From: Ancylobacter lacus
GTDB lineage: Bacteria > Pseudomonadota > Alphaproteobacteria > Rhizobiales > Xanthobacteraceae
DNA: 64,000 nt
NCBI RefSeq assembly: GCF_018390635.1
Contig: NZ_JAHBGE010000044.1
Coordinates: forward strand, 248,001-312,000
Reading direction: 5' to 3'
The notes under the pieces are model-generated. The model worked only from the letters and a program-made list of their open reading frames with translations, was not told the DNA's origin and ran no database searches. Shown piece by piece: positions 30,374 through 40,405 of this stretch. The translations under genes and the position numbers were made by a program. Positions within the stretch are counted from its first letter, which is position 1; each line of letters opens with the position of its first letter.

Positions 30374-31665
30374 CGGACCGCGAGGCCGGCGGCGTGCCGC
30401 GTATTTCCACGCTCGACAACGGCGTGACCGTCATTACCGACGCCATGCCGCATCTGGCGACCGCCTCGCTCGGCATCTGGGTCGGCGCGGGGGCGCGCGA
30501 CGAGCGGCCGGACGAGCACGGCATCTCCCACCTTCTGGAGCACATGGCGTTCAAGGGCACGCGGCGGCGCAGCGCCCGGGCCATCGCCGAGGAGATCGAG
30601 GCGGTGGGGGGCGACATCAACGCCGCCACCAGCGTCGAGCACACCGCCTACCACGCCCGGGTGCTGGGCGAGGACGTGCCGCTCGCCATCGACGTGCTGG
30701 CCGACATCCTGACCGAGCCGGCGTTCGATGCCGAGGAGCTCGCCCGCGAGCACAATGTGATCGTGCAGGAGATCGGCGCCGCGCTCGACACGCCGGACGA
30801 TCTGGTGTTCGACCTGTTCCAGGAGCGGGCCTTCCCCGAGCAGGCGATCGGCCGCTCGATCCTCGGCACGCCGGAGACGGTGCGCTCCTTCGGTCCCGCC
30901 CAGCTCCAGGCCTATCTCGACCGCAACTATCGCGGCCCGCGCGCCATCGTCGCCGCGGCCGGCGCGGTGGAGCATGAGCGGGTGGTGGCGGAGGTCGCCG
31001 GCCGGCTCGCCCGCTTCCCGGCGGAGGCCAAGCCGGAGCCGGCGGCGGCGCGCTACCAGGGCGGCACCCGGATCGGCGGCGGGCGCGATCTCGAACAGGC
31101 GCACCTGCTTGTGGGGCTGGAGGGGTTGTCGTTCCGCGATCCCGGCTTCCACGCGCTGCAGATCTTCACCAATGTGCTCGGCGGCGGCATGTCCTCCCGG
31201 CTGTTTCAGGAAGTGCGGGAGAGCCGGGGGCTCTGCTACTCCGTCTATTCGTTCCACTGGGCCTATGGCGACAGCGGCCTGTTCGGCATCTACGCCGGCA
31301 CCGACGGCGGCGACGTGTCCGAACTGACCGATGTGGTGATCGATCAGATCGGCCAGTGCAGCGAGACCATGAGCGAGGCCGAACTCGCCCGTTCCAAGGC
31401 GCAGGCGAAGGTGGGGCTGCTGACGGCGCTGGAAAGCTCCGGCGCGCGGGCCGACCAGCTCGCGCGGCAGATGCTGGCCTTTGGCCGGCCGATCCCGCTG
31501 GAGGAGATCGTGGCGCGGCTGGAAGCCGTCACGCTCGCCGACGCGCGGGCGGCGGGGCGCCGCCTGCTCGGGCAGGGCCGGCCGACCTTCGTCGCGCTCG
31601 GGCCGGGCAAGACACTTGAAACCGCTGCCCGCATCGTCGAACGTCTTGACGTAAAGGCGGCCTAG
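30370..31665 (+). CDS. M16 family zinc peptidase (mitochondrial processing peptidase-like)
   Basis: A 431-aa metallopeptidase. The inverted zinc motif HLLEH is at residues 54-58 within GISHLLEHMAFKGT, with the third ligand Glu in HNVIVQEIGA. The C-terminal half has the M16 second domain (NVLGGGMSSRLFQEVRESRG). Rickettsial and rhizobial homologues next to thrC are the closest bacterial relatives of the MPP beta subunit. The natural substrate is unknown. It is translationally coupled to thrC. Confidence 0.95.
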   Translation: MTDREAGGVPRISTLDNGVTVITDAMPHLATASLGIWVGAGARDERPDEHGISHLLEHMAFKGTRRRSARAIAEEIEAVGGDINAATSVEHTAYHARVLGEDVPLAIDVLADILTEPAFDAEELAREHNVIVQEIGAALDTPDDLVFDLFQERAFPEQAIGRSILGTPETVRSFGPAQLQAYLDRNYRGPRAIVAAAGAVEHERVVAEVAGRLARFPAEAKPEPAAARYQGGTRIGGGRDLEQAHLLVGLEGLSFRDPGFHALQIFTNVLGGGMSSRLFQEVRESRGLCYSVYSFHWAYGDSGLFGIYAGTDGGDVSELTDVVIDQIGQCSETMSEAELARSKAQAKVGLLTALESSGARADQLARQMLAFGRPIPLEEIVARLEAVTLADARAAGRRLLGQGRPTFVALGPGKTLETAARIVERLDVKAA

Positions 31666-31691
31666 CGGCCGCCGCAAGACGGCGCACCCTC

Positions 31692-32300
31692 ATGGCTCTC
31701 TTCCGCGTTGTCGCCTGGCCGGATTCGCCGCCCCTGATCGAGGGGCGCGGCGTGCTGCTGCGGGCGCCCGTGATGTCGGATTATGCGGCATGGGCGGCGC
31801 TGCGCGAGCGCAGCCGGGCCTTCCTCACGCCGTGGGAGCCGCTGTGGCCGGCCTATGACCTCGCCCGCGGCGCGTTCCGCCGGCGGCTGCGGCGCTACGC
31901 CCGGGATGTGCGGGAGGACCAGGCCTATCCCTTCCTCGTCTTCCGGCTGGAGGACCAGGCGCTGCTGGGCGGGCTGACCCTTTCCAATGTGCGCCGGGGC
32001 GTCGCCCAGACCGCCAGCCTCGGCTACTGGATGGGGCAGGACCACGCCGGCAAGGGCCATATGAGCGCGGCGGTGGCGGCGCTGCTGCCCTTCGCCCATG
32101 GCAGCCTCGGGCTGCGTCGGATCGAGGCGGCCTGCCTGCCGCACAACGAGCCCTCGATCCGGCTGCTGCGGCGGGTCGGTTTCCGGCAGGAGGGCTATGG
32201 CCGGGAATATCTCTGCATCAACGGGGTGTGGCAGGATCACCTGCTGTTCGCCCGGCTCTCCAGCGATCCCATCGCGCCCCATGCCGACGGCGCGGGATAG
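31692..32300 (+). CDS. GNAT family N-acetyltransferase (RimJ/RimL-like)
   Basis: A 202-aa acetyltransferase. The RimJ-type start is LIEGRGVLLRAPVMSDYAAW, the acetyl-CoA-binding region is LGYWMGQDHAGKGHMSAAV, and the C-terminal motif is IEAACLPHNEPSIRLLRRVGF followed by EGYGREYLCINGVWQDHLLF. Members acetylate protein N-termini or small amines; the target is unknown. It follows the M16 peptidase by 26 bp, matching the thrC-M16-GNAT order seen in Rhizobiales. Confidence 0.93.
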   Translation: MALFRVVAWPDSPPLIEGRGVLLRAPVMSDYAAWAALRERSRAFLTPWEPLWPAYDLARGAFRRRLRRYARDVREDQAYPFLVFRLEDQALLGGLTLSNVRRGVAQTASLGYWMGQDHAGKGHMSAAVAALLPFAHGSLGLRRIEAACLPHNEPSIRLLRRVGFRQEGYGREYLCINGVWQDHLLFARLSSDPIAPHADGAG

Positions 32301-32344
32301 ACGCTGCGCCTTCACGCTGCGCAGTCTGGAAGAAGTAAAATGTA

Positions 32345-32368
32345 AAGCTGGCGCGAAGCCAGTATTAT
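32345..32368 (+). terminator. Weak candidate terminator after the GNAT gene
   Basis: CTGGC (32348-32352) pairs with GCCAG (32358-32362) across a GCGAA loop, followed by TATTATT. The stem is only 5 bp, so this is tentative. It lies in a locally AT-rich stretch before the iron genes. Confidence 0.35.
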
Positions 32369-32448
32369 TCGATCACTCTATCGCCAGATACGCATTTGCC
32401 CGTTGACGGCCGCGAGCTGTAGCGCGACAACGGAAGATGACAGGCTTG

Positions 32449-32465
32449 TTTGGAATTATTCTAAC
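32449..32465 (+). promoter_or_regulatory. ICE-like Irr box upstream of bfd
   Basis: TTTGGAA-TTA-TTCTAAC matches the iron control element of Irr (TTTAGAA-N3-TTCTAAA) at 12 of 14 arm positions. It lies 30 bp before the bfd ATG, where a bound regulator would block transcription. Confidence 0.65.
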
Positions 32466-32494
32466 AAGCTCATCACTTCAGGTGCGTTGGCGCG

Positions 32495-32731
32495 ATGATC
32501 GTGTGCTCTTGCAATGTGCTGTCGGACACTCAGGTCCGCGATGCCGTCGCCGGCCCCGGTGCGGCGGTGCGGACGGCGGGCCAGGTGTATCGCTGCCTCG
32601 GCTGCAGCCCGCAATGCGGCCGCTGCGCCCGCACCATCCGCTCCATCATCGATCAGGCGCTCGGCTCCGCCTGCGGCGCCTGCCCGCTGGAATGCCCGGC
32701 GGCGGCCGGCCACGCGGCGGCGGCGGAATAG
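32495..32731 (+). CDS. bfd: Bacterioferritin-associated ferredoxin
   Basis: A 78-aa [2Fe-2S] protein of the BFD family, which donates electrons to bacterioferritin to release stored iron. The cluster Cys residues are C4 and C6 (MIVCSCN) and C41 and C44 (QCGRC). Two further Cys (C34, C37) precede the second pair, and the C-terminus carries another CGAC...C group, more Cys than needed for one cluster. It lies directly upstream of bfr and has its own Irr-like box. Confidence 0.93.
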   Translation: MIVCSCNVLSDTQVRDAVAGPGAAVRTAGQVYRCLGCSPQCGRCARTIRSIIDQALGSACGACPLECPAAAGHAAAAE

Positions 32732-32815
32732 CCGGGGCAACGCCATTCTTTGGCATTGGAAGGCTTCCATAGCCCGGTTTCGTCGGTAAAATCCCGTTTA
32801 CCGGCTGGCGCTCTC

Positions 32816-32832
32816 TTTAGAGAGACTCTAAA
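32816..32832 (+). promoter_or_regulatory. ICE-like Irr box upstream of bfr (perfect 7-3-7 dyad)
   Basis: TTTAGAG-AGA-CTCTAAA is a perfect inverted repeat fitting the Irr iron control element with one symmetric substitution per arm. It lies 35 bp before the bfr ATG. A second overlapping palindrome (CTCTCT-TT-AGAGAG, 32811-32824) extends it leftwards. Confidence 0.7.
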
Positions 32833-32866
32833 CAGGTCGGGTTCATGTGATCAGGAGGCCGCGGCC

Positions 32867-33346
32867 ATGAAGGGCGATCCCAAGGTTATCGACTATCTCA
32901 ATCGCGGAGTGAGGTCGGAGCTGACCGCCATCAACCAGTACTGGCTGCATTTCCGCATGCTGGACAACTGGGGCTACAAGAAGCTGGCCGCCAAGTGGCG
33001 TGCCGAGTCCATCGAGGAAATGCACCACGCGGATCGCTTCATCGACCGCATCCTGTTCCTCGAGGGCTTCCCCAATCTGCAGGTGCTCGATCCGCTGCGC
33101 ATCGGCCAGAATGTGAAGGAGGTCATCGAGTGCGACCTCGCGGCCGAACTCGAGGCCCGCTCGCTCTATCAGGAAGCCGCCACCTACGCCGAGACCGTGC
33201 AGGACTACCCCAGCCGCGACCTCTTCAAGGCGCTGATGGCGGATGAGGAAGGCCATATCGACTTCCTCGAAACCCAGCTCGACCTCATCGGGCAGATCGG
33301 CCTTCAGCTCTACGCCCAGCACCATATCGGCGATCTCGACGACTGA
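32867..33346 (+). CDS. bfr: Bacterioferritin
   Basis: A 159-aa heme-containing ferritin that oxidises Fe2+ and stores it in a 24-mer shell. Ferroxidase-centre residues are in canonical positions: Glu18, Tyr25, Glu51 and His54, with later Glu/His pairs in [12 protein letters not shown] and [12 protein letters not shown]. Met52 is the likely heme ligand. ATG at 32867 has a CAGGAGG site; an open frame further upstream runs over the operator and is not coding. A terminator follows. Confidence 0.98.
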   Translation: MKGDPKVIDYLNRGVRSELTAINQYWLHFRMLDNWGYKKLAAKWRAESIEEMHHADRFIDRILFLEGFPNLQVLDPLRIGQNVKEVIECDLAAELEARSLYQEAATYAETVQDYPSRDLFKALMADEEGHIDFLETQLDLIGQIGLQLYAQHHIGDLDD

Positions 33347-33376
33347 GTGCGTCCCGGCCCGACCGATACGACCCAC

Positions 33377-33402
33377 AGGGCGGCCGTACGGCCGCCCTTT
33401 TC
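33377..33402 (+). terminator. Rho-independent terminator of bfr
   Basis: AGGGCGGCCG (33377-33386) and CGGCCGCCCT (33389-33398) form a 10-bp stem followed by TTTTCATT, 31 bp after the bfr stop. Confidence 0.85.
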
Positions 33403-33484
33403 ATTCCGCCGCCGCCCCGGCTCCTTGCCGCATCCCGCATCCCCATGGAAGCGCCTGCCATAGCTCCATGGCGGGTGGCTGTTC

Positions 33485-33501
33485 ATTGGAAAATTTCTAA
33501 C
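33485..33501 (+). promoter_or_regulatory. ICE-like Irr box upstream of the Fe3+ binding-protein gene
   Basis: ATTGGAA-AAT-TTCTAAC matches the Irr element at 11 of 14 arm positions. It lies about 25 bp upstream of a possible -35 (TTGACC, 33526) and 115 bp before the ATG, so unlike the bfd and bfr boxes it sits where an activator would bind. Confidence 0.5.
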
Positions 33502-33615
33502 GTATTGAATTCACTCATCTTTTGATTGACCCTGGGTCATGTCTTCTCTAGATGCCGTAGCCGGCGCTGCCGCCCGTCCGGGAGCGCCGCTCATGGCTGA
33601 ACCCGGAGATCACCG

Positions 33616-34677
33616 ATGCGCCACCGTCTCGCCCCCTCCCTGCGCGCCACCCGGCGCCGATTTCTCGCCGCTGCGGCCGTCCTTGGTCTGGCCGCCGGCC
33701 TGACGGCGGGCCCGGTCGCGGCCGAGGAGGTGGTGAACATCTACACCACCCGGGAGCCGGGCCTCGCCAAGCCGCTGTTCGACGGCTTCACCGCGGCCAC
33801 CGGCATCAAGGTGAACAGCGTCTTCATCAAGGACGGTCTGGTCGAGCGGGTGAAGGCGGAGGGCGCGGCCTCCCCGGCGGACGTGCTGATGACCGTGGAT
33901 ATCGGCAATCTGCTTGATATCGTCGACCAGGGCGTGGCCCAGCCGATCGCCTCGCCGGTGCTGGACGCCGCCATTCCGGCCAATCTGCGCGGCGCGGACG
34001 GCCGCTGGTTCGCGCTCTCCGCCCGCGCCCGCGTGGCCTATGTCTCGAAGGACCGGGTGAAGGACACCGCGCTGACCTATGAGGGGCTCGCCGACCCGGC
34101 GTGGAAGGGCAAGCTCTGCATCCGTTCCGGCAAGCACCCCTACAACACCGCCCTGATCGCGGCCTTTATCGTCCACCACGGCGAGGCGAAGGCCGAGGAG
34201 TGGCTGAAGGGGGTGAAGGCCAACCTCGCGCGCAAGCCGGCCGGCGGCGATCGCGAGAACGCCCGCGACATCCTCGGCGGCATCTGCGATATCGGCGTCG
34301 GCAATTCCTACTATGTCGGGCTGATGCGCTCGGGCAAGGGTGGGCCGGACCAGGAGAAGTGGGCCGAGGCGATCAACGTGATCCTGCCCACCTTCGAAGG
34401 CGGCGGCACCCATGTGAACGTCTCCGGCGCCGTGGTGGCGGCCAACGCGCCGAACAGGGCCAATGCCGTGAAGCTGCTGGAATACCTCGTTTCCCCGGCG
34501 GCGCAGGACCTCTATGCCCGGGGCAATTTCGAGTACCCCGTGGTGCCGGGCGCGCCGGTCGATCCGATCATCGCCGCCTTCGGTCCGCTCAAGGTCGACA
34601 ATGTCGATCTCGTCAAGGTCGCCGGTGCCCGCAAGGCGGCGGCGGACCTGATCGACAAGGTCGGCTTCGACAATTGA
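33616..34677 (+). CDS. Fe3+ ABC transporter substrate-binding protein (FbpA/FutA-like)
   Basis: A 353-aa periplasmic ferric-iron binding protein. The N-terminus TRRRFLAAAAVLGLAAG is a twin-arginine-type signal. The mature start EEVVNIYTTREPGLAKPLFD and the motifs SPADVLMTVDIGNLL and GICDIGVGNSYYVGLM are typical of FbpA/FutA, with Tyr residues likely to bind iron. It lies 3' of bfr behind an ICE-like box and directly upstream of a fused permease, whose TTG start overlaps its stop. Confidence 0.92.
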   Translation: MRHRLAPSLRATRRRFLAAAAVLGLAAGLTAGPVAAEEVVNIYTTREPGLAKPLFDGFTAATGIKVNSVFIKDGLVERVKAEGAASPADVLMTVDIGNLLDIVDQGVAQPIASPVLDAAIPANLRGADGRWFALSARARVAYVSKDRVKDTALTYEGLADPAWKGKLCIRSGKHPYNTALIAAFIVHHGEAKAEEWLKGVKANLARKPAGGDRENARDILGGICDIGVGNSYYVGLMRSGKGGPDQEKWAEAINVILPTFEGGGTHVNVSGAVVAANAPNRANAVKLLEYLVSPAAQDLYARGNFEYPVVPGAPVDPIIAAFGPLKVDNVDLVKVAGARKAAADLIDKVGFDN

Positions 34678-36367
34678 CGGCCACGGGCGCAGCGCCGGGG
34701 GCCGCCCCGGCCCTCCTGACGGCAGCCTCCCGGTCGCGGCGGCGTGCGCCGCTGCCGCTGCTGCGGGGCGCCGTCTGGGCGGTGGTGGGGGTGGTGCTGG
34801 CACCCTTGCTCGCACTGGCGGCCATCGCGGCGTCCGGTTCGACGGCGCTGTGGCCGCATCTTCTGGTCTATGTGCTGCCGCAGGCGCTGGCACAGACCGC
34901 GCTGCTGGTCGCCGGCGTCGGCGTCGTGGTCACGGTCATCGGCACCGGCACCGCCTGGCTGGTGGCCACCGCGCGCTTTCCCGGCCGCGGCGTGTTCGAA
35001 TGGGCGCTGCTGCTGCCGCTCGCGGTGCCGACCTACATCCAGGCCTATGTCTATCTCGACGCCGTGCACCCGCTGGGGCCGATCCCCACCGCGATCCGCG
35101 CCGCGCTGGGGATGACGAGCCCGCGCGACCTGCCCCTGCCGGAGGTGCGCTCGCTGTGGGGCTGCATCGTGCTGCTCGGGCTGGTGCTCTACCCCTATGT
35201 CTATCTCACCGCGCGCTCGGCCTTTCTGGTGCAGACCGCCGCCGCGCTGGACGCGGCGCGCACCCTCGGCCTCGGCCCGGCCGCCACCTTCCGCCGCATC
35301 GCGCTGCCGCTGGCGCGCCCCGCCATCGTCGTCGGCTTGACGCTGGCGCTGATGGAGACGGTGAACGATATCGGCGCCTCCGAATTCCTCGGCGTGCAGA
35401 CGCTGACGCTGTCGATCTATTCGACTTGGCTGAATCGCTCCGATCTGCCCGGCGCGGCGCAGATCGCGCTGGTGATGCTGGCGATCGTGGTGGCGCTGAC
35501 GCTGGCGGAGCGCTGGGGCCGGCGGCAGCTCCGGGTCGGGGCGGTGGGCGGGCGGGCCCACCCGACGCTGCGCCGCCGGCTCGGCGGCCCGGCGGCGGCG
35601 GGGGCTTTCCTCGCCTGCCTGCTGCCGGTGGCGCTCGGCTTCCTGCTGCCGGCCGGCCATCTCCTGCACACCGCGCTGGGACGCTACCAGTTCCATGGCC
35701 GTCTTCCCGAGGGGCTGCTGGCGGAGGCGGGGGCGACGGCGCTGCTCGCCGCGCTCGGCACGCTGGTCGCGCTCGGTCTTGGCGCGCTGGTGGTGGTGGC
35801 CCGCCGCACCGGGGCGCTTGGCTCCGCGGTGGCGGGGCGACTGGCCGGGCTCGGCTATGCCGTGCCGGGAACGGTGCTGGCCGTCGGGCTGCTGGTGCCG
35901 CTGGCCAAGCTCGACAACGCGCTCGCCACGCTCGGTGCCGCCCTGTTCGGCCTCGCCCCGGGGCTGCTGATCTCCGGCTCCGGGGCGGCGCTGGTGCTGG
36001 CCTACACCATCCGCTTCCTCGCCATTCCGGTGGGGTCGCTGGAAGCCGGCTACGGCAAGATCGGCGAAACCCTCGACATGGCGGCGCGCAGCCTCGGCGA
36101 GCGGCCCCCCGGCATGGTGCGGCGCATCCATCTGCCGCTGCTGCGCCCGGCGCTCGGCGCCGCGGCGCTGCTGGTGTTCGTGGACTGCATGAAGGAGCTG
36201 CCGGCGACCCTGATGCTGCGCCCGCTGAATCTGGAGACGCTGGCAAGCCACGTCTATGGCGAGGCCGCCCGCGGCACCTATGAGGACGGCGCCCTGGCGG
36301 CGCTGCTCATCGTGCTGGTCGGCCTCGCCCCGGTCATCCTGCTCGCCCGGTTGTCGCGCGGCGGCGA

Positions 36368-38335
<1,968 letters not shown>

Positions 38336-38587
38336 GCTCGGCTCTCCCGCTCTGGCACGGCATGCCTGCGCGTGCCTTCCCTCATTCCTGCTCGAATTCA
38401 TAGCCGCACCGCCGTGCGCTGTCAGGCCATCAAACAGACACAGAACCGGTCGAACGTGCTGCCCGAAGAGGGGGGTGCAGGACCGGGCGGGTCTGGTGCG
38501 CACGGGAAGCGGCGGATCTGTTGGGTGCGCGCGCGGTTTCCGATGCGTATTGCGCGTGCCCGGAACCTAGGGCACGACTGATTCGTA

Positions 38588-40399
38588 ATGAAACGTATCG
38601 TTCCGATCCTCCTGCTGATCATCGTGGTCGCCTTCGGCGCGGCCGCGATGGCGCCGAAGCTCGCGCCGGAAAGCCGCCTGCAGGCGGAAGCCCAGGCCGC
38701 GCTGGAGCTGGCGACCGGCCAGCCCGCAACGCTCGATGGCCCCGTGACGTTTTCGGCCTTTCCCCGGCCGGCGATCGTGATGGCCCATGTGGCGTTCGGC
38801 GCCCCCGGCAGCGCCACGCTCGATATTCCCCATGCCCGCGTCATCCTCGAGTTCATGCCGCTGCTCGCCGGCCGGGTGCGGGCGGCGCGGATTGATCTTG
38901 ATTCGCCGCGCATCGTCGTCGCCGGCACCGTGAGCGACAGCCTCGATCCCTGGAACGCGCTCGCTGCGACGCTCGGTCGCGAGGCGCCGTCGGTGCATAT
39001 GCGGGTGCGCAACGGCACGGTCCTGCTGACGCATGACGGCGTCAACGAGATCGTGCTGCGCGAACTGAACGGCGACCTGCGCTGGCGTGGCGGCCGTTCG
39101 CTGGAAGCGGAAGGCGAGGTGGTCTGGCGCGGCCAGACCATGGCCTTCGACCTCGACCTCGCCGACCTCGCCGCCCTCGCACGGGGGCGGGCGGCGTCCG
39201 CCTCGCTGTCCATCTCCGGCGCGCCGGTGGCGCTGACCTACAAGGGGTCCTGCCGGCTTTCCGGCGGTGGCATCTATGCCGATGGCGACCTCTCCGTCGC
39301 CTCGTCCCGGCTTCGTGACGCGATGAGCTGGCTCGGCACGGATGCCCCGACCGAGGAGGGTTTCGGCCCCTTCTCGCTGCGGGCCCGCGCGCTGGCCTCG
39401 GGCAATTCGGTGGCGCTCAGCGACGCAAGGCTGGAGCTTGACGGCAACCGGGGCGACGGCGGCATGACGGTGCGGATCGAAAAGGGCCGCCCCATCGTCC
39501 AGGGCAGCTTTGCCGCCGACAGTTTCGATCTCTCCCCCTATGGCCGCATGGCGATGTCCGAGCCCGATGGCGAGCAGTGGAATGCGAGCCCGATCGATGT
39601 CGGCCGCCTGCGGGAATTCGACCTCGATCTTCGGCTCTCGGCCGGCCGGGTGATTGCCGGCGACTCCCGGTTCGCCCGTGTGGCGGCGAGCGCGCTGCTG
39701 AAGGCGGGCCGGCTGTCGCTGGCGATCGGCGAGGCGGAGGGCTGGAACGGGTCCCTGCGGGCATCGGCCAATCTCACGCCGCGTGCCGGACGGGGCGGCG
39801 GCGAGATGCGCGCCGAGATCGTCGGCACCGATGTCGACCTCGCTGCGGCGCTGGCGAGCATCGCGCGGCAGCAACACCTCCAGGGCGTCGGCAGCTTCCG
39901 CATTCTCGCCGGAGGCGGCGGGGCCAGCGTGGCCGAGATCGTGACAAATCTGGAGGGCGCCCTGACGCTCGATGCCAGCAATGGCGCGCTGGTCGGCATC
40001 GATGTCGGCCGCGTGCTCACCCGGCTGGAGCGCCGCCCGCTTTCCGGCGGGTCCAGCCTGCGCGGCGGCAACACCGATTTCGACCAGCTCAACGCCAAGG
40101 CCACCATTCACCGCGGCACGGTGCAGCTTGACCAGCTCACCGCCGAGAGTTCCGTGGTGCGGATCGCGGTGGGCGGGGAAATCTCGATCGCCGACCGCAC
40201 CCTCGATCTCAACGGCACGGCGGCGCTGGTGCGCCCGTCGCAGTCCGACGAGCAGCCCTTCGACCTTCCCTTCGTGGTCCAGGGCTCCTGGGACAGCCCC
40301 TATCTGCTGCCGGACGCGCAGGCGATGATCCGCCGCTCGGATGCCGCGCGCCCGCTGCTGGAGCCGAGCCGCATCGGCATCGTCTCGCCGGCGCCCTGA
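38588..40399 (+). CDS. AsmA family protein
   Basis: A 603-aa envelope protein with an N-terminal anchor helix (IVPILLLIIVVAFGAAA) and a long beta-rich periplasmic part. The AsmA pattern is present at the start (ESRLQAEAQAALELATGQPA, then a FSAFPRPAIVMAHVAFG segment) and at the C-terminus (DFDQLNAKATIHRGTVQLDQ, then a repeated beta pattern). AsmA-like proteins are implicated in lipid transfer and outer-membrane biogenesis. It is transcribed between the divergent aacS gene and the convergent kinase gene. Confidence 0.9.
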   Translation: MKRIVPILLLIIVVAFGAAAMAPKLAPESRLQAEAQAALELATGQPATLDGPVTFSAFPRPAIVMAHVAFGAPGSATLDIPHARVILEFMPLLAGRVRAARIDLDSPRIVVAGTVSDSLDPWNALAATLGREAPSVHMRVRNGTVLLTHDGVNEIVLRELNGDLRWRGGRSLEAEGEVVWRGQTMAFDLDLADLAALARGRAASASLSISGAPVALTYKGSCRLSGGGIYADGDLSVASSRLRDAMSWLGTDAPTEEGFGPFSLRARALASGNSVALSDARLELDGNRGDGGMTVRIEKGRPIVQGSFAADSFDLSPYGRMAMSEPDGEQWNASPIDVGRLREFDLDLRLSAGRVIAGDSRFARVAASALLKAGRLSLAIGEAEGWNGSLRASANLTPRAGRGGGEMRAEIVGTDVDLAAALASIARQQHLQGVGSFRILAGGGGASVAEIVTNLEGALTLDASNGALVGIDVGRVLTRLERRPLSGGSSLRGGNTDFDQLNAKATIHRGTVQLDQLTAESSVVRIAVGGEISIADRTLDLNGTAALVRPSQSDEQPFDLPFVVQGSWDSPYLLPDAQAMIRRSDAARPLLEPSRIGIVSPAP

Positions 40400-40405
40400 C
40401 CCGGC

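Noticed and set aside
33500..33530. RirA-type iron box (TGA-N9-TCA) before the Fe3+ transporter
   Set aside because: No correctly spaced match; the Irr-type dyad at 33485 explains the region better.
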